Shown here: positions 35,032 to 43,319 of the stretch, in pieces | How positions within the stretch are numbered: position 1 is the stretch's first letter | How the letters are laid out: every line of letters starts with the position of its first letter | Source: Flaviramulus sp. BrNp1-15 | GTDB lineage: Bacteria > Bacteroidota > Bacteroidia > Flavobacteriales > Flavobacteriaceae | Reading direction: 5' to 3' | NCBI RefSeq assembly: GCF_022259695.1 | Contig: NZ_CP092099.1 | Coordinates: 1,844,471 to 1,908,470 of the forward strand | DNA: 64,000 bases | Translations under genes and position numbers: made by a program | The notes under the pieces: generated by a model | The model's database searches: none | The model's input: the letters and a program-made list of their open reading frames with translations, nothing else | Told to the model about the DNA's origin: nothing

Positions 35032-36164
35032 TGGCATTTCAGTTAGATAACATATCACAAAAAGTTTCAGTAGAGAAAGAGTCAACAGACAATCTTGCTT
35101 TTCTTAAAAAGGAAATCACATGGTTTAATAACACTTTTTCTAACAAGGTAAAAGAAGATTTTTATACTGAGTTGGGTGTATTGTTAAAAGCAGGAGTGTC
35201 ATTAAAAGATGGCTTAGAACTTATTGAAAATTCTCAAAAGAAGAACCAAAATAAAGAGTTATTAAAAACAATATCAAAGGATATTGTTTCAGGCCAAAGT
35301 CTATCAGAGGCTTTAAAAGTTCATAATCAATTTACTAGTTATGAATTTCATTCCATTAAAATTGGCGAAGAAACCGGGACTTTAGCTAAGGTAAGTGAGC
35401 AATTAGGAAGTTTTTATGCCAAAAAAAATGAACAGCGAAGAAACTTAATTAGTGCTTTAACCTATCCTGTTATTATTTTAACTACAGCTGTTCTTGTTGT
35501 CGTTTTTATGTTACATTATGTAGTGCCTATGTTTCAAGATATTTTTAAGCAACAAGGTATTGAATTACCAGCCATAACAAAATTTATAATTAAAGTGTCA
35601 GAATTTTTAAGCCGTTATGGTTTAATAATTTTTATGCTTTGTATTATTCTTATAGGGTCACAATCATTCTTTAATAAAAAACAACGCTTTAAGCAATTCA
35701 AGGATAGCATGATTCTTAAACTACCTTTTATAGGCAAGTTTGTTAAGCTCGTTTATTTATCACAATTCACTCAAGCTGTATCTTTATTAACTGCTTCTAA
35801 AGTGCCCGTTGTAAACAGTATTCAATTGGTAAAGCAAATGATCAATTTTTATCCGTTGCAAAATGCTTTAGAAACTGTAGAACAACATATTTTAAAAGGC
35901 GAATCCTTGAGCAAAAGTTTGAGTAAGCACAAACTATTTGATGAAAAAATGATAGCCTTGGTTAAAGTTGCAGAAGAAACGAATCAAACAGAATATATTT
36001 TTGATAGACTTAATATGCAATACAATACACAAGTGGAACAAAAATCTAAAATGCTCTCCACAATTATGGAACCTTTTATTATTTTAATTGTAGGTATTCT
36101 GGTTGGTGTTATACTTATTGCCATGTATTTGCCAATGTTTAAGCTAAGTAGTGTGATGGGGTAA
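35031..36164 (+). CDS. gspF: GspF/PilC-type inner-membrane platform protein
   Basis: A 377-residue polytopic protein with two T2SF domains. The first (about 45-165) has FYTELGVLLKAGVSLKDGLE and HSIKIGEETGTLAKVSEQL, then a membrane pair (YPVIILTTAVLVVVFMLHYV, IIFMLCIILIGSQSFF). The second (about 240-365) has LSQFTQAVSLLTASKVPVVN, MIALVKVAEETNQTEYIFD and a final membrane helix (IMEPFIILIVGILVGVILIA). The duplicated G-x-x-L/x-G pattern is diagnostic. It is the platform around which GspE builds the pseudopilus, and it is the last gene of the right operon, ending 20.2 kb away from gspE on the opposite strand. Confidence 0.93.
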   Translation: MAFQLDNISQKVSVEKESTDNLAFLKKEITWFNNTFSNKVKEDFYTELGVLLKAGVSLKDGLELIENSQKKNQNKELLKTISKDIVSGQSLSEALKVHNQFTSYEFHSIKIGEETGTLAKVSEQLGSFYAKKNEQRRNLISALTYPVIILTTAVLVVVFMLHYVVPMFQDIFKQQGIELPAITKFIIKVSEFLSRYGLIIFMLCIILIGSQSFFNKKQRFKQFKDSMILKLPFIGKFVKLVYLSQFTQAVSLLTASKVPVVNSIQLVKQMINFYPLQNALETVEQHILKGESLSKSLSKHKLFDEKMIALVKVAEETNQTEYIFDRLNMQYNTQVEQKSKMLSTIMEPFIILIVGILVGVILIAMYLPMFKLSSVMG

Positions 36165-36194
36165 TTCTTATTTTAGAATCGAACCTAAATTGGT

Positions 36195-36205
36195 AATAGG
36201 GTAAC
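36195..36205. repeat. AATAGGGTAAC repeat inside the right island end
   Basis: Identical to 9884-9894 and in the same orientation. It may be an integrase arm-type site, inferred from its position relative to the 15-bp repeat. Confidence 0.4.
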
Positions 36206-36251
36206 TAAATTTTACACTTTTAGGTTCAATTCGAAAATATCCAAAAATGGA

Positions 36252-36285
36252 AAAACCCTTTAAACACTAATGTTTAAAGGGTTTT
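36252..36285. terminator. Bidirectional terminator after gspF and tRNA-Ser
   Basis: A perfect 15-bp stem (AAAACCCTTTAAACA, 36252-36266, against 36271-36285) with a 4-nt loop, A-tract on one side and T-tract on the other. It can end the gspF transcript from the left and the tRNA-Ser transcript from the right. Confidence 0.85.
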
Positions 36286-36316
36286 AAAATTTTATGTTTC
36301 TTTTGAAACATGTTTT

Positions 36317-36331
36317 TCGCGGAGAAAGAGG
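36317..36331 (-). repeat. Attachment-site repeat inside the tRNA-Ser 3' end
   Basis: TCGCGGAGAAAGAGG, identical to 9812-9826. It covers the last bases of the mature tRNA and three bases beyond, so insertion kept the tRNA functional. Confidence 0.65.
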
Positions 36332-36404
36332 GATTCGAACCCCCGGAGGTGTGACCCTCAACAGTTTTCAAGACTGCCGCATTCGACCACTCTGCCATTT
36401 CTCC
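36320..36404 (-). tRNA. tRNA-Ser (anticodon UGA)
   Basis: Read on the minus strand, the acceptor arms GGAGAAA (36404-36398) and TTTCTCC pair perfectly, with G as discriminator. The anticodon loop is CT-TGA-AA with stem CAGT/ACTG (anticodon at 36370-36368), which reads UCA serine codons. A long variable arm (GAGGGTCACACCTC) and the T-loop GGTTCGAATCC confirm a class II tRNA. The terminal CCA is not encoded. Its 3' end is the apparent integration target of the neighbouring island. Confidence 0.97.
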
Positions 36405-36588
36405 TTGAGTGCCTCATCAGGTATTTCCTGAATGCGGGTGCAAATATAGAACCCTTTTTTAATTCTTTCAAATAAAACATCAATTTTTTAAAATAATTTT
36501 TTTGATGACACTATTCTTTAATTTTATAGCTTTTTTACCATAAAAACACCTGTCAAGTATTATTTTTGCTAAACTATTTATAAACTAT

Positions 36589-37218
36589 ATGAACATTATT
36601 AAGCATTTAAAGTGGCGATATGCTACCAAAAAATTTGATGCATCTAAGAAATTAACTGATAGTCAAATCAATACAATAAAAGAGGCTTTCAATTTAACCG
36701 CAACATCTTTTGGTTTACAAACCATATCACTAGTAATTATAGAAAACAATGAGTTACGTAAACCATTAATAGAACACTCATTTCATCAAAAACAAGTTTC
36801 AGAAGCATCACATTTATTAGTTATTTGCATTCAAGACAATATTTTAAAAGAAGATGTAGTATCATATTACGATAATATAAAAGATATACGCAATACCTCA
36901 GAAACTATTTTAAAACCATACAGAGAGAGCTTAATACAAACCATGGATAACATGTCTGTTACAGAGCGCCAGCAATGGTCCAAAAACCAAGCATACATAG
37001 CACTAGGCAATCTAATGACAGTATGTGCAATAGAAGGTATAGACGCTTGCCCAATGGAAGGATTTATTCCTGAGAAATACGATGAGTTATTAGGTTTACA
37101 AGATCGCGGATTAAAATCTGTTTTATTGCTTCCAATAGGATTTAGAGCCAAAGACGATATGTTTTCAGAATTTAAAAAAGTTAGAAAACCTCTAGAAGAA
37201 ACCATAATTGAAATATAA
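36589..37218 (+). CDS. Nitroreductase family NAD(P)H-dependent oxidoreductase
   Basis: A 209-residue protein. It has the FMN-contact start HLKWRYATKKFDASKKLT, the helix FNLTATSFGLQTISLVII and the C-terminal block YIALGNLMTVCAIEGIDACPMEG with PIGFRAKDDMFSEFKKVRKP, all typical of NfsB/dihydropteridine reductase-like nitroreductases. Such FMN homodimers reduce quinones or nitro-compounds with NAD(P)H in the cytoplasm. It is separated from the next gene by a repeat element and has no obvious operon partner. The natural substrate is unknown. Confidence 0.9.
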   Translation: MNIIKHLKWRYATKKFDASKKLTDSQINTIKEAFNLTATSFGLQTISLVIIENNELRKPLIEHSFHQKQVSEASHLLVICIQDNILKEDVVSYYDNIKDIRNTSETILKPYRESLIQTMDNMSVTERQQWSKNQAYIALGNLMTVCAIEGIDACPMEGFIPEKYDELLGLQDRGLKSVLLLPIGFRAKDDMFSEFKKVRKPLEETIIEI

Positions 37219-37230
37219 ATAGTAATTTGA

Positions 37231-37290
37231 GCGTTACCTTTCAGGTCGGGCTTTCCGCGTTACACGGTAACTAGCTCTAATCCCTAACGC
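37231..37290. repeat. Short interspersed repeat (REP/MITE-like)
   Basis: A 60-bp GC-richer intergenic segment with terminal inverted repeats GCGTTA (37231-37236) and TAACGC (37285-37290), containing GGTCGGGCTTTCCGCG. It looks like an intergenic element known from flavobacterial genomes (recalled, not checked) and here is short, probably a truncated copy. Confidence 0.55.
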
Positions 37291-37326
37291 AAACTAAAAC
37301 AATAATTAAAATTTTAAAATAATATT

Positions 37327-38520
37327 ATGCCAGGATTTGAATTATTTGGCGATGCCGAAAGAAAAGAAGTTAACGATGTGCTAGACAATGGCGTATTAAT
37401 GCGTTATGGTTTTGATGGTATGCGTAAAGGGCATTGGAAAGCTAAGGAATTAGAATCTCAGTTACAAAACACATTCAAATCTAAGCATGTTCAATTAGTT
37501 TCTAGTGGTACAGCAGCAGTTTCAGTAGCTTTAGCAGCAGCGGGTGTTGGAGCAGGAGATGAGGTTATTATGCCAACATTCACATTTGTAGCCAGTTTTG
37601 AAGCTATTATGATGCTTGGAGTTATACCAGTTTTAGTAGATATAGATGATACATTAGCAGTGTGCCCAAAAGCAGTAGAAGCAGCTATAACACAAAAAAC
37701 CAAAGCTGTTATGGTAGTTCAAATGTGTGGTAGTATGGGTAATATGGATGCTTTGCAAACTATATGTAATAAACATGATTTGTTGTTGGTAGAAGATGCT
37801 TGTCAAGCTATTGGTGGTTCATACAAAGGTAAACCATTAGGAAGTATTGGAGATTTAGGCTGTTTCTCATTCGATTTTGTAAAAACAATAACTTGCGGAG
37901 AAGGAGGAGCGGTAATAACCAATAACAAAGATTATTATTTAAATGCTGATCATTACAGCGATCATGGTCACGATCATGTAGGTAACGATAGAGGAGCAGA
38001 AACCCATCCGTTTTTAGGTTATAATTTTAGAATATCAGAGCTTCATGCTGCAGTTGGTCTAGCGCAAATAAAACGTTTACCAGAATTTTTAGAAATTCAA
38101 AAGAAAAATTTTACAGTTTTAAGAGAAGTGTTATCAGAAATTCCAGAAGTTACTTTTAGAAGAGTTCCCGAAGGCGGAGAAGAAAGTTATGCATTTTTAA
38201 ACTTCTTTCTACCAGATTTAGAAATTGCCCGTAAAGTTTCTCAAGCTTTTAAAGAAAATGGAGTAGATGCTTGTTTTCATTACTACGATAACAATTGGCA
38301 TTATATTAGAAAATGGGACCATTTAAAGAATTTAAAATCTCTATTTCCAATTTCTATTGAGGTTAAAAAAGGATTGGAATATCTTAAAACCAAAGAATTT
38401 AAACAGTCTGATAATTACATAGCAAGAAACATTTCTTGTTTAATAAAATTATCATGGACAGAAGAAGAGTTGAAACAACGAGCAAATACAATGCTTAATT
38501 GTATAAAATCGGCTTTATAA
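37327..38520 (+). CDS. kdnA: DegT/DnrJ/EryC1/StrS aminotransferase, KdnA-like
   Basis: A 397-residue PLP enzyme. It has the substrate/cofactor block LVSSGTAAVSVALAAAGVGA, the Asp contact VEDACQAIGGSYKGKPLG and the PLP lysine in FDFVKTITCGEGGAVITNN. The start MPGFELFGDAERKEVNDVL and the DHGHDHVGNDRGAETHP block closely resemble KdnA of Shewanella as I remember it, the 8-amino-3,8-dideoxy-octulosonate (Kdo8N) transaminase. That enzyme puts an amino sugar in the lipopolysaccharide core. The usual KdnB dehydrogenase gene is not adjacent here. The DegT family is certain; the KdnA assignment is likely but recalled. Confidence 0.78.
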   Translation: MPGFELFGDAERKEVNDVLDNGVLMRYGFDGMRKGHWKAKELESQLQNTFKSKHVQLVSSGTAAVSVALAAAGVGAGDEVIMPTFTFVASFEAIMMLGVIPVLVDIDDTLAVCPKAVEAAITQKTKAVMVVQMCGSMGNMDALQTICNKHDLLLVEDACQAIGGSYKGKPLGSIGDLGCFSFDFVKTITCGEGGAVITNNKDYYLNADHYSDHGHDHVGNDRGAETHPFLGYNFRISELHAAVGLAQIKRLPEFLEIQKKNFTVLREVLSEIPEVTFRRVPEGGEESYAFLNFFLPDLEIARKVSQAFKENGVDACFHYYDNNWHYIRKWDHLKNLKSLFPISIEVKKGLEYLKTKEFKQSDNYIARNISCLIKLSWTEEELKQRANTMLNCIKSAL

Positions 38521-38565
38521 CCATTTAGTTTCTTTTTTTAACTTTACGTAATATGTTTTAAATTA

Positions 38566-41500
38566 ATGTATTACTTAAAAGTTGTTGTCATTTTTTTATT
38601 CTTGCCTGTTATTGCTTTATCACAAAACAATAACAAACAGACCCTGCAAAAGCAAATTTCTTTCAAATCGCTTACCGTAGAAGAAGGGTTGTCTCAAAAC
38701 AGTGTTGTGAGTATTTCTCAGGATAGTATTGGCTATTTATGGTTTGCAACCCAAGATGGATTGAATAGATATGACGGTAGAAATTTTAAAATCTACAATA
38801 AGCAATTTACAGACATTACCAGACCAACATTCAGTAAATTAGGAAAGGTTTATACCGACAGAATTGGCCAATTATGGATAGTTAATATTTCGGGTGAATT
38901 GGAAAAGTATATCAAAGAGAAGGATTCCTTTATATCTGTTCCAAGGTTTAAAAATGTTAGTGATGTTTATCAGGACCAAAATCTAAATTACTATATAGGA
39001 ACCTATGGACATGGTCTTTATAAAATATCTAAAGGTGATACAATTCAAGTATTAAATAAAGAGGATAGAAGTAAAGATATATTCAATTTCTATGAAGACG
39101 ACAATAAAGTTTATGTATCAGCGTCAAACTCAATAATTGAAATTACTGATAACAAGGAATATTCCAATAAATTCATTAATAATTCAATCAATTACAGTTT
39201 TGTCACTAAAACCGATAAAGGACTTTGGTTCGGTACTTTTGGAGACGGTCTTTATTATTTTTCCAAAGACAATAATAAATTTGAAAAGTTTCTCGGATTC
39301 AATAATAATCATTTGCCAGATAATTTAAACATTCAATCCATGTTGGCAGATACCAAAAATAGGCTTTGGATTGCAACCTATGGTCAAGGTGTCTATTTAG
39401 TTGATTTTTCACGCAAAAGCATTTCAAATTTTACAGCACAAAAAACAAATCCTTTTGCGCTACATTACAACGATATTTTGTGCTTGTATCAGGATTTTAC
39501 AGGAACGATTTGGTTAGGATCTGATGGAGCAGGTTTGAGCTATTATGATGAGAATTTGGCAAAATTCAATGTACTTACCAATGCTCAAACACCTATTAAT
39601 GTTAATGTAGATGTTGTTAGGTCCATTTGTACAGATAATAACAATGCTATTTGGTTAGGGACTTCTGGTAAAGGTTTAACTAAATACGACAGAAGTACTG
39701 AAAGCTTTAAAACCTTTACAATTTCCAATTCAAAAATTAGCTCAAACAGGATTATGAGCCTTTTGTTTGATGATGAATTATTATGGATAGGGCTTCAAGG
39801 TAACGGATTAAATATTTTAGATAAATCGGGGAGTTTTATAAGCTTTAATGAATTGTCTGATTATACTATTTGGAAAATTTTTAAAGATTCAAATAACAGA
39901 ATTTGGCTCGCCACAAGAGATCATGGACTTATTCAATTTAATAAAAATAAAGGTATTATTAAACAAGTAAACAATAATATATACCCAGCTTTAACAAGTA
40001 ATAATATCAGAACTGTAGAAGAAGGAGATACTAATAGTTTATGGATAGGTAGTGAAGACAAGGGTTTGTTTAAACTTGATTTAAAAACTGATACAGTATC
40101 CGAGATAAAATCGGTTAAGGATAAAATCAAATCACTTTTTTTTGATGCATCCAATAGTATTTTATGGATTGGAACCAATGGTAAAGGACTAAAAAAGTTC
40201 AATACTATAAGCAATTCAATACATACTTTTTCCAAGGATAAGGGTCTGCCAAACAACGTTGTTTACAGCATATTGCCTGACGACAAGAACAACCTTTGGT
40301 TGAGTTCCAATAGAGGCATTACCAAATTTGCATTAACAGATTCATTGCAAATTACTAATTACAATAATTATGATGGTCTTCAAGCTTTGGAATTTAATAC
40401 TGGAGCTTATTTTAAAGATAAAGATGGTTACCTTTATTTTGGAGGCTTAGAAGGATTAAACTGGTTTAAACCAAGCCAGCTGACTCAAAATCCGATTGCT
40501 CCTAAAACGGTTATTACAGCATTGGAAGTCTTTGCTAAACCAAGGGAATTAAAAGCTAATCAGTTACTAAAGCATAATGAAAATACTGTAACCTTTACCT
40601 TTGCAGGTTTGCATTTTTCACTTCCTGAACGTAATAATTATCAGTATCAATTAGTAAATCACGATGAAAACTGGATTCAATCTGGCAATAACAATCGCGC
40701 TCATTACACAAATTTAGAGCCTAATACCTATACTTTTAAAGTAAAGTCCAGTAATTATGATGATGTTTGGAGTAAGGATATTGCCTCTTATTCATTTACC
40801 ATTAAACAGCCTTGGTATTTAACCAATTTGGCAAAGTTTATTTATGCGTTATTATTTTTACTTTCAATATTGTTGATTTATAAATACCTGAAATGGCGTT
40901 GGCAAATGAAAATGAAACTGCAAATGGAACATGCAGAGACCGAACGATTGAAAAAACTGGATGAGTTTAAAACAAAGTTATACACTAATATCTCTCATGA
41001 GTTTAGAACACCATTAACACTTATTTCTGGGCCAATAGAACGTCAATTATCCAAAGAACAATTGTCTAAACAGGATAAGGAAGAATTAACCTTGGTACAA
41101 CGTAACTCTAAACGATTACTGAATTTGGTTAATCAGCTTTTAGACCTGTCTAAATTAGAATCTGGAAGTTTAAAACTATCTGTAAGTAAAGACGATTTAA
41201 GTGTTTTACTAAAGCAAATTTCATCAGCTTTCGAGTATAAAACAAAAGAAAAAAACATCCAATTCGAAATGGTAATACCCAAAATGGGTTTAGTGTATTT
41301 TGATAAGGATGTCATTGAAAAAATCATAACCAATTTGCTTTCCAATGCCATTAAATACGCTCCAGAAAATGGCTTTGTTAAGTTTAATACTACAATAAAG
41401 GAAGGTCAGTTAATGATAAATGTTATTAATAATGGTAACACATTATCAAATTACGATATGCCTAAACTTTTTAAACGATTCTATCAAACCAGTAAAAACT

Positions 41501-42483
41501 CAGATGGTGTTGGTGTGGGACTTGCTTTGGTAAAAGAGTTAACAACCTTATCTCATGGTAATATTGTAGCTAATACGCTAAACAAAGACGAAATTCAGTT
41601 TACTGTTACCTTACCAGTAGAACGTTCATTTTTTAATCCTTCTGAAATCGTAGAGGAACAACCGCCTTTGGAAGATGATAATATAAAACAGAACCAAACG
41701 GTTTCTATAGATAAAGATTCATCTAAAGAAGAAAAACCAGTTTTACTTATTGTTGAAGATGATTTAGATGTTAGGCAATTTGTAAAGTCAATATTTAATT
41801 CCGAATTCATAATTATTGAAGCCAATAATGGTGAGCGAGGTATTAAAAAAGCAATTACTAACATTCCAGATCTTATTATTAGTGATGTTATGATGCCTGA
41901 AAAAAATGGAATTGAACTTTGTAACGAACTCAAGGAAGATGAACGTACAAGCCACATACCAATTATACTGTTAACAGCCAAAGTAGGAGAGGAGAACGAA
42001 ATAAAAGGGCTAACTATTGGTGCAGATGCCTATATTACAAAACCGTTTAGTAGTAGTAAACTAAAAATTCGCGTTCAAAAGCTAATCGAATTACGCAGGC
42101 AACTGCAAAAAAGATACAGTCAGGAATTAAAAGTTGATGCTAAAGATTTATCAACGTCTTCTGTTGACCAACAATTCTTTAAACGCATTCAAAAGGTACT
42201 GGATGATCAATTGATTAACCCTGAATTTAATTCCAAAACATTTGTAATAACTATGCAAATGAGTAGAATGCAACTGCACAGAAAACTAAAAGCCTTAACA
42301 GGACTTACAACAAGTGAGTTCATTAGGTCACAACGATTAAAATTGGCATTAGGCTACTTAAAGGAATCCGATTTAACCGTTTCAGAAGTTGCCTATCAAG
42401 TTGGTTTTAACACACCATCATACTTTATAAAATGCTTTAAAGAAGCATATAACTGCACACCAAACGAGTATATTTCTAAATAA
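38566..42483 (+). CDS. Hybrid two-component system sensor/regulator (HTCS)
   Basis: A 1305-residue membrane protein. A signal peptide (residues 1-20) is followed by a periplasmic two-propeller sensor made of Reg_prop repeats (GLSQNSVVSISQDSIGYLWF onward) to about 660, a Y_Y_Y domain (about 670-755) and a membrane helix (about 765-785). The kinase has the H-box NISHEFRTPLTL (His about 811), an N-box (NLLSNAIKYAPENG) and G-box (GVGVGLALVKEL). The receiver domain has IISDVMMPEKNG as phosphorylation site, followed by an AraC-type HTH end (LTVSEVAYQVGFNTPSYFIK). HTCS proteins sense polysaccharide fragments, but no SusCD pair is adjacent. It ends before a small ORF and a terminator. Confidence 0.95.
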   Translation: MYYLKVVVIFLFLPVIALSQNNNKQTLQKQISFKSLTVEEGLSQNSVVSISQDSIGYLWFATQDGLNRYDGRNFKIYNKQFTDITRPTFSKLGKVYTDRIGQLWIVNISGELEKYIKEKDSFISVPRFKNVSDVYQDQNLNYYIGTYGHGLYKISKGDTIQVLNKEDRSKDIFNFYEDDNKVYVSASNSIIEITDNKEYSNKFINNSINYSFVTKTDKGLWFGTFGDGLYYFSKDNNKFEKFLGFNNNHLPDNLNIQSMLADTKNRLWIATYGQGVYLVDFSRKSISNFTAQKTNPFALHYNDILCLYQDFTGTIWLGSDGAGLSYYDENLAKFNVLTNAQTPINVNVDVVRSICTDNNNAIWLGTSGKGLTKYDRSTESFKTFTISNSKISSNRIMSLLFDDELLWIGLQGNGLNILDKSGSFISFNELSDYTIWKIFKDSNNRIWLATRDHGLIQFNKNKGIIKQVNNNIYPALTSNNIRTVEEGDTNSLWIGSEDKGLFKLDLKTDTVSEIKSVKDKIKSLFFDASNSILWIGTNGKGLKKFNTISNSIHTFSKDKGLPNNVVYSILPDDKNNLWLSSNRGITKFALTDSLQITNYNNYDGLQALEFNTGAYFKDKDGYLYFGGLEGLNWFKPSQLTQNPIAPKTVITALEVFAKPRELKANQLLKHNENTVTFTFAGLHFSLPERNNYQYQLVNHDENWIQSGNNNRAHYTNLEPNTYTFKVKSSNYDDVWSKDIASYSFTIKQPWYLTNLAKFIYALLFLLSILLIYKYLKWRWQMKMKLQMEHAETERLKKLDEFKTKLYTNISHEFRTPLTLISGPIERQLSKEQLSKQDKEELTLVQRNSKRLLNLVNQLLDLSKLESGSLKLSVSKDDLSVLLKQISSAFEYKTKEKNIQFEMVIPKMGLVYFDKDVIEKIITNLLSNAIKYAPENGFVKFNTTIKEGQLMINVINNGNTLSNYDMPKLFKRFYQTSKNSDGVGVGLALVKELTTLSHGNIVANTLNKDEIQFTVTLPVERSFFNPSEIVEEQPPLEDDNIKQNQTVSIDKDSSKEEKPVLLIVEDDLDVRQFVKSIFNSEFIIIEANNGERGIKKAITNIPDLIISDVMMPEKNGIELCNELKEDERTSHIPIILLTAKVGEENEIKGLTIGADAYITKPFSSSKLKIRVQKLIELRRQLQKRYSQELKVDAKDLSTSSVDQQFFKRIQKVLDDQLINPEFNSKTFVITMQMSRMQLHRKLKALTGLTTSEFIRSQRLKLALGYLKESDLTVSEVAYQVGFNTPSYFIKCFKEAYNCTPNEYISK

Positions 42484-42634
42484 ACACACTTTGTAAAGTG
42501 CAGTAAAAACTAAGCTTAACGCAACTTGTTACATACCTTCTATTCATTGTTACATTAGTGGTATACCTTTGATTATTATGCTTTTAATTTTACTTACAAG
42601 AAAAGCAGATAAGTATTCTTCCTAAAGAAATATC

Positions 42635-42784
42635 ATGACAATAGAACAAGTTGAGCCAATGGAATCTAATCATAATCCGTCAAAGATTTTTATGAGCATA
42701 GACCATTTAAAAGAAGGCACTTATCAATTAAACATAATGTGCGATAATAAAATTGTAAAAACTTTGAAGTTTAAGAAATATTAA
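42635..42784 (+). CDS. Small protein resembling an isolated T9SS-type C-terminal strand motif
   Basis: A 49-residue ORF between the HTCS gene and its terminator. The C-terminal part (MSIDHLKEGTYQLNIMCDNK, then IVKTLKFKKY) resembles the end of T9SS type-A sorting domains (L-x-x-G-x-Y-x-L-x-I ... K-K/V-x-K), but no signal peptide or cargo domain precedes it. It could be a small regulatory peptide or a remnant of a larger secreted gene. It is uncertain that it is translated. Confidence 0.4.
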   Translation: MTIEQVEPMESNHNPSKIFMSIDHLKEGTYQLNIMCDNKIVKTLKFKKY

Positions 42785-42808
42785 AAATGCTATTAATCAA
42801 TGTTGAAA

Positions 42809-42853
42809 AGGGGAATAAGGAAAGTGCTCTCAAGAATTATTCCTCTTTTTTTT
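42809..42853 (+). terminator. Rho-independent terminator after the HTCS transcript
   Basis: The stem AGGGGAATAA (42809-42818) pairs with TTATTCCTCT (42837-42846) with one G-U pair, then a T-tract follows (42846-42853). Confidence 0.75.
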
Positions 42854-42865
42854 AATCTAAAAACT

Positions 42866-43276
42866 ATGAAAACAATTAAACACTTAAGCATGTTGTTTGT
42901 CATTCTATTTGCATTTAACTGCAGTAGTGATGATGACAGTAACAGCAATAATGAACAACAAACCGAGGATTTATTAACCTCCAGTAAATGGTATCAAGAA
43001 TCTAAAACACCTGGAAGTTTTTCAGACTGCGAAAAGAATACATCATTTAAGTTTAATACAGATAATTCTATTGTTGTTGAATCTTTTGATGATGGATCTG
43101 GTACATGTCAATCTCAAGGTACAACTACCTCTTCATATACATTAAATGGCACAACTTTAACCATTACACTGGGTTCAGACATTATAACTGCTAACATAGA
43201 TAATATTACTTCAACAATGCTTACGGTTACAGATAATAGTGGAGATACTATAGTATTTGATAAAACACAAGGTTAA
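42866..43276 (+). CDS. Lipocalin-like lipoprotein
   Basis: A 136-residue protein from the ATG at 42866; longer in-frame starts would cover the terminator. The signal peptide ends in a lipobox (LFVILFAFNC) and an acidic Ser/Asp stretch (SSDDDSNSNNEQQTED), typical of surface lipoproteins in Bacteroidota. The following domain (LLTSSKWYQESKTPGSFSDC, TSFKFNTDNSIVVESFDDGS, LNGTTLTITLGSDIITANID) alternates short strands as in small lipocalins. Ligand is unknown. It is 43 bp before the FG-GAP-like gene but in a separate unit from the HTCS. Confidence 0.75.
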   Translation: MKTIKHLSMLFVILFAFNCSSDDDSNSNNEQQTEDLLTSSKWYQESKTPGSFSDCEKNTSFKFNTDNSIVVESFDDGSGTCQSQGTTTSSYTLNGTTLTITLGSDIITANIDNITSTMLTVTDNSGDTIVFDKTQG

Positions 43277-43319
43277 AAGTAGATAAAATCAAAAAATTAG
43301 AACTTCAAATTAATATATA

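Larger units (their letters stand above)
9812..36331. mobile_element. 26.5-kb genomic island integrated at tRNA-Ser (T2SS-like machine plus RHS toxin cassette)
   Basis: The island is bounded by TCGCGGAGAAAGAGG at 9812-9826 and 36317-36331, 15-bp direct repeats of which the right copy is the 3' end of an intact tRNA-Ser. The island lies downstream of the tRNA's 3' end, as expected for tyrosine-recombinase integration. It encodes one functional theme (secretion machine, regulator, RHS toxin and immunity) under one shared operator. No integrase, relaxase or phage gene is present, so it may be a decayed element or one moved in trans. The boundaries are supported by the repeats; mobility is inferred. 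Confidence 0.6.
36165..36588. other. Non-coding right island boundary with terminator and tRNA-Ser
   Basis: This 424-bp gap holds an AATAGGGTAAC repeat (36195-36205), a strong bidirectional terminator (36252-36285), the 15-bp repeat (36317-36331) and the tRNA-Ser gene (36320-36404). No protein gene is supported. Confidence 0.8.
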
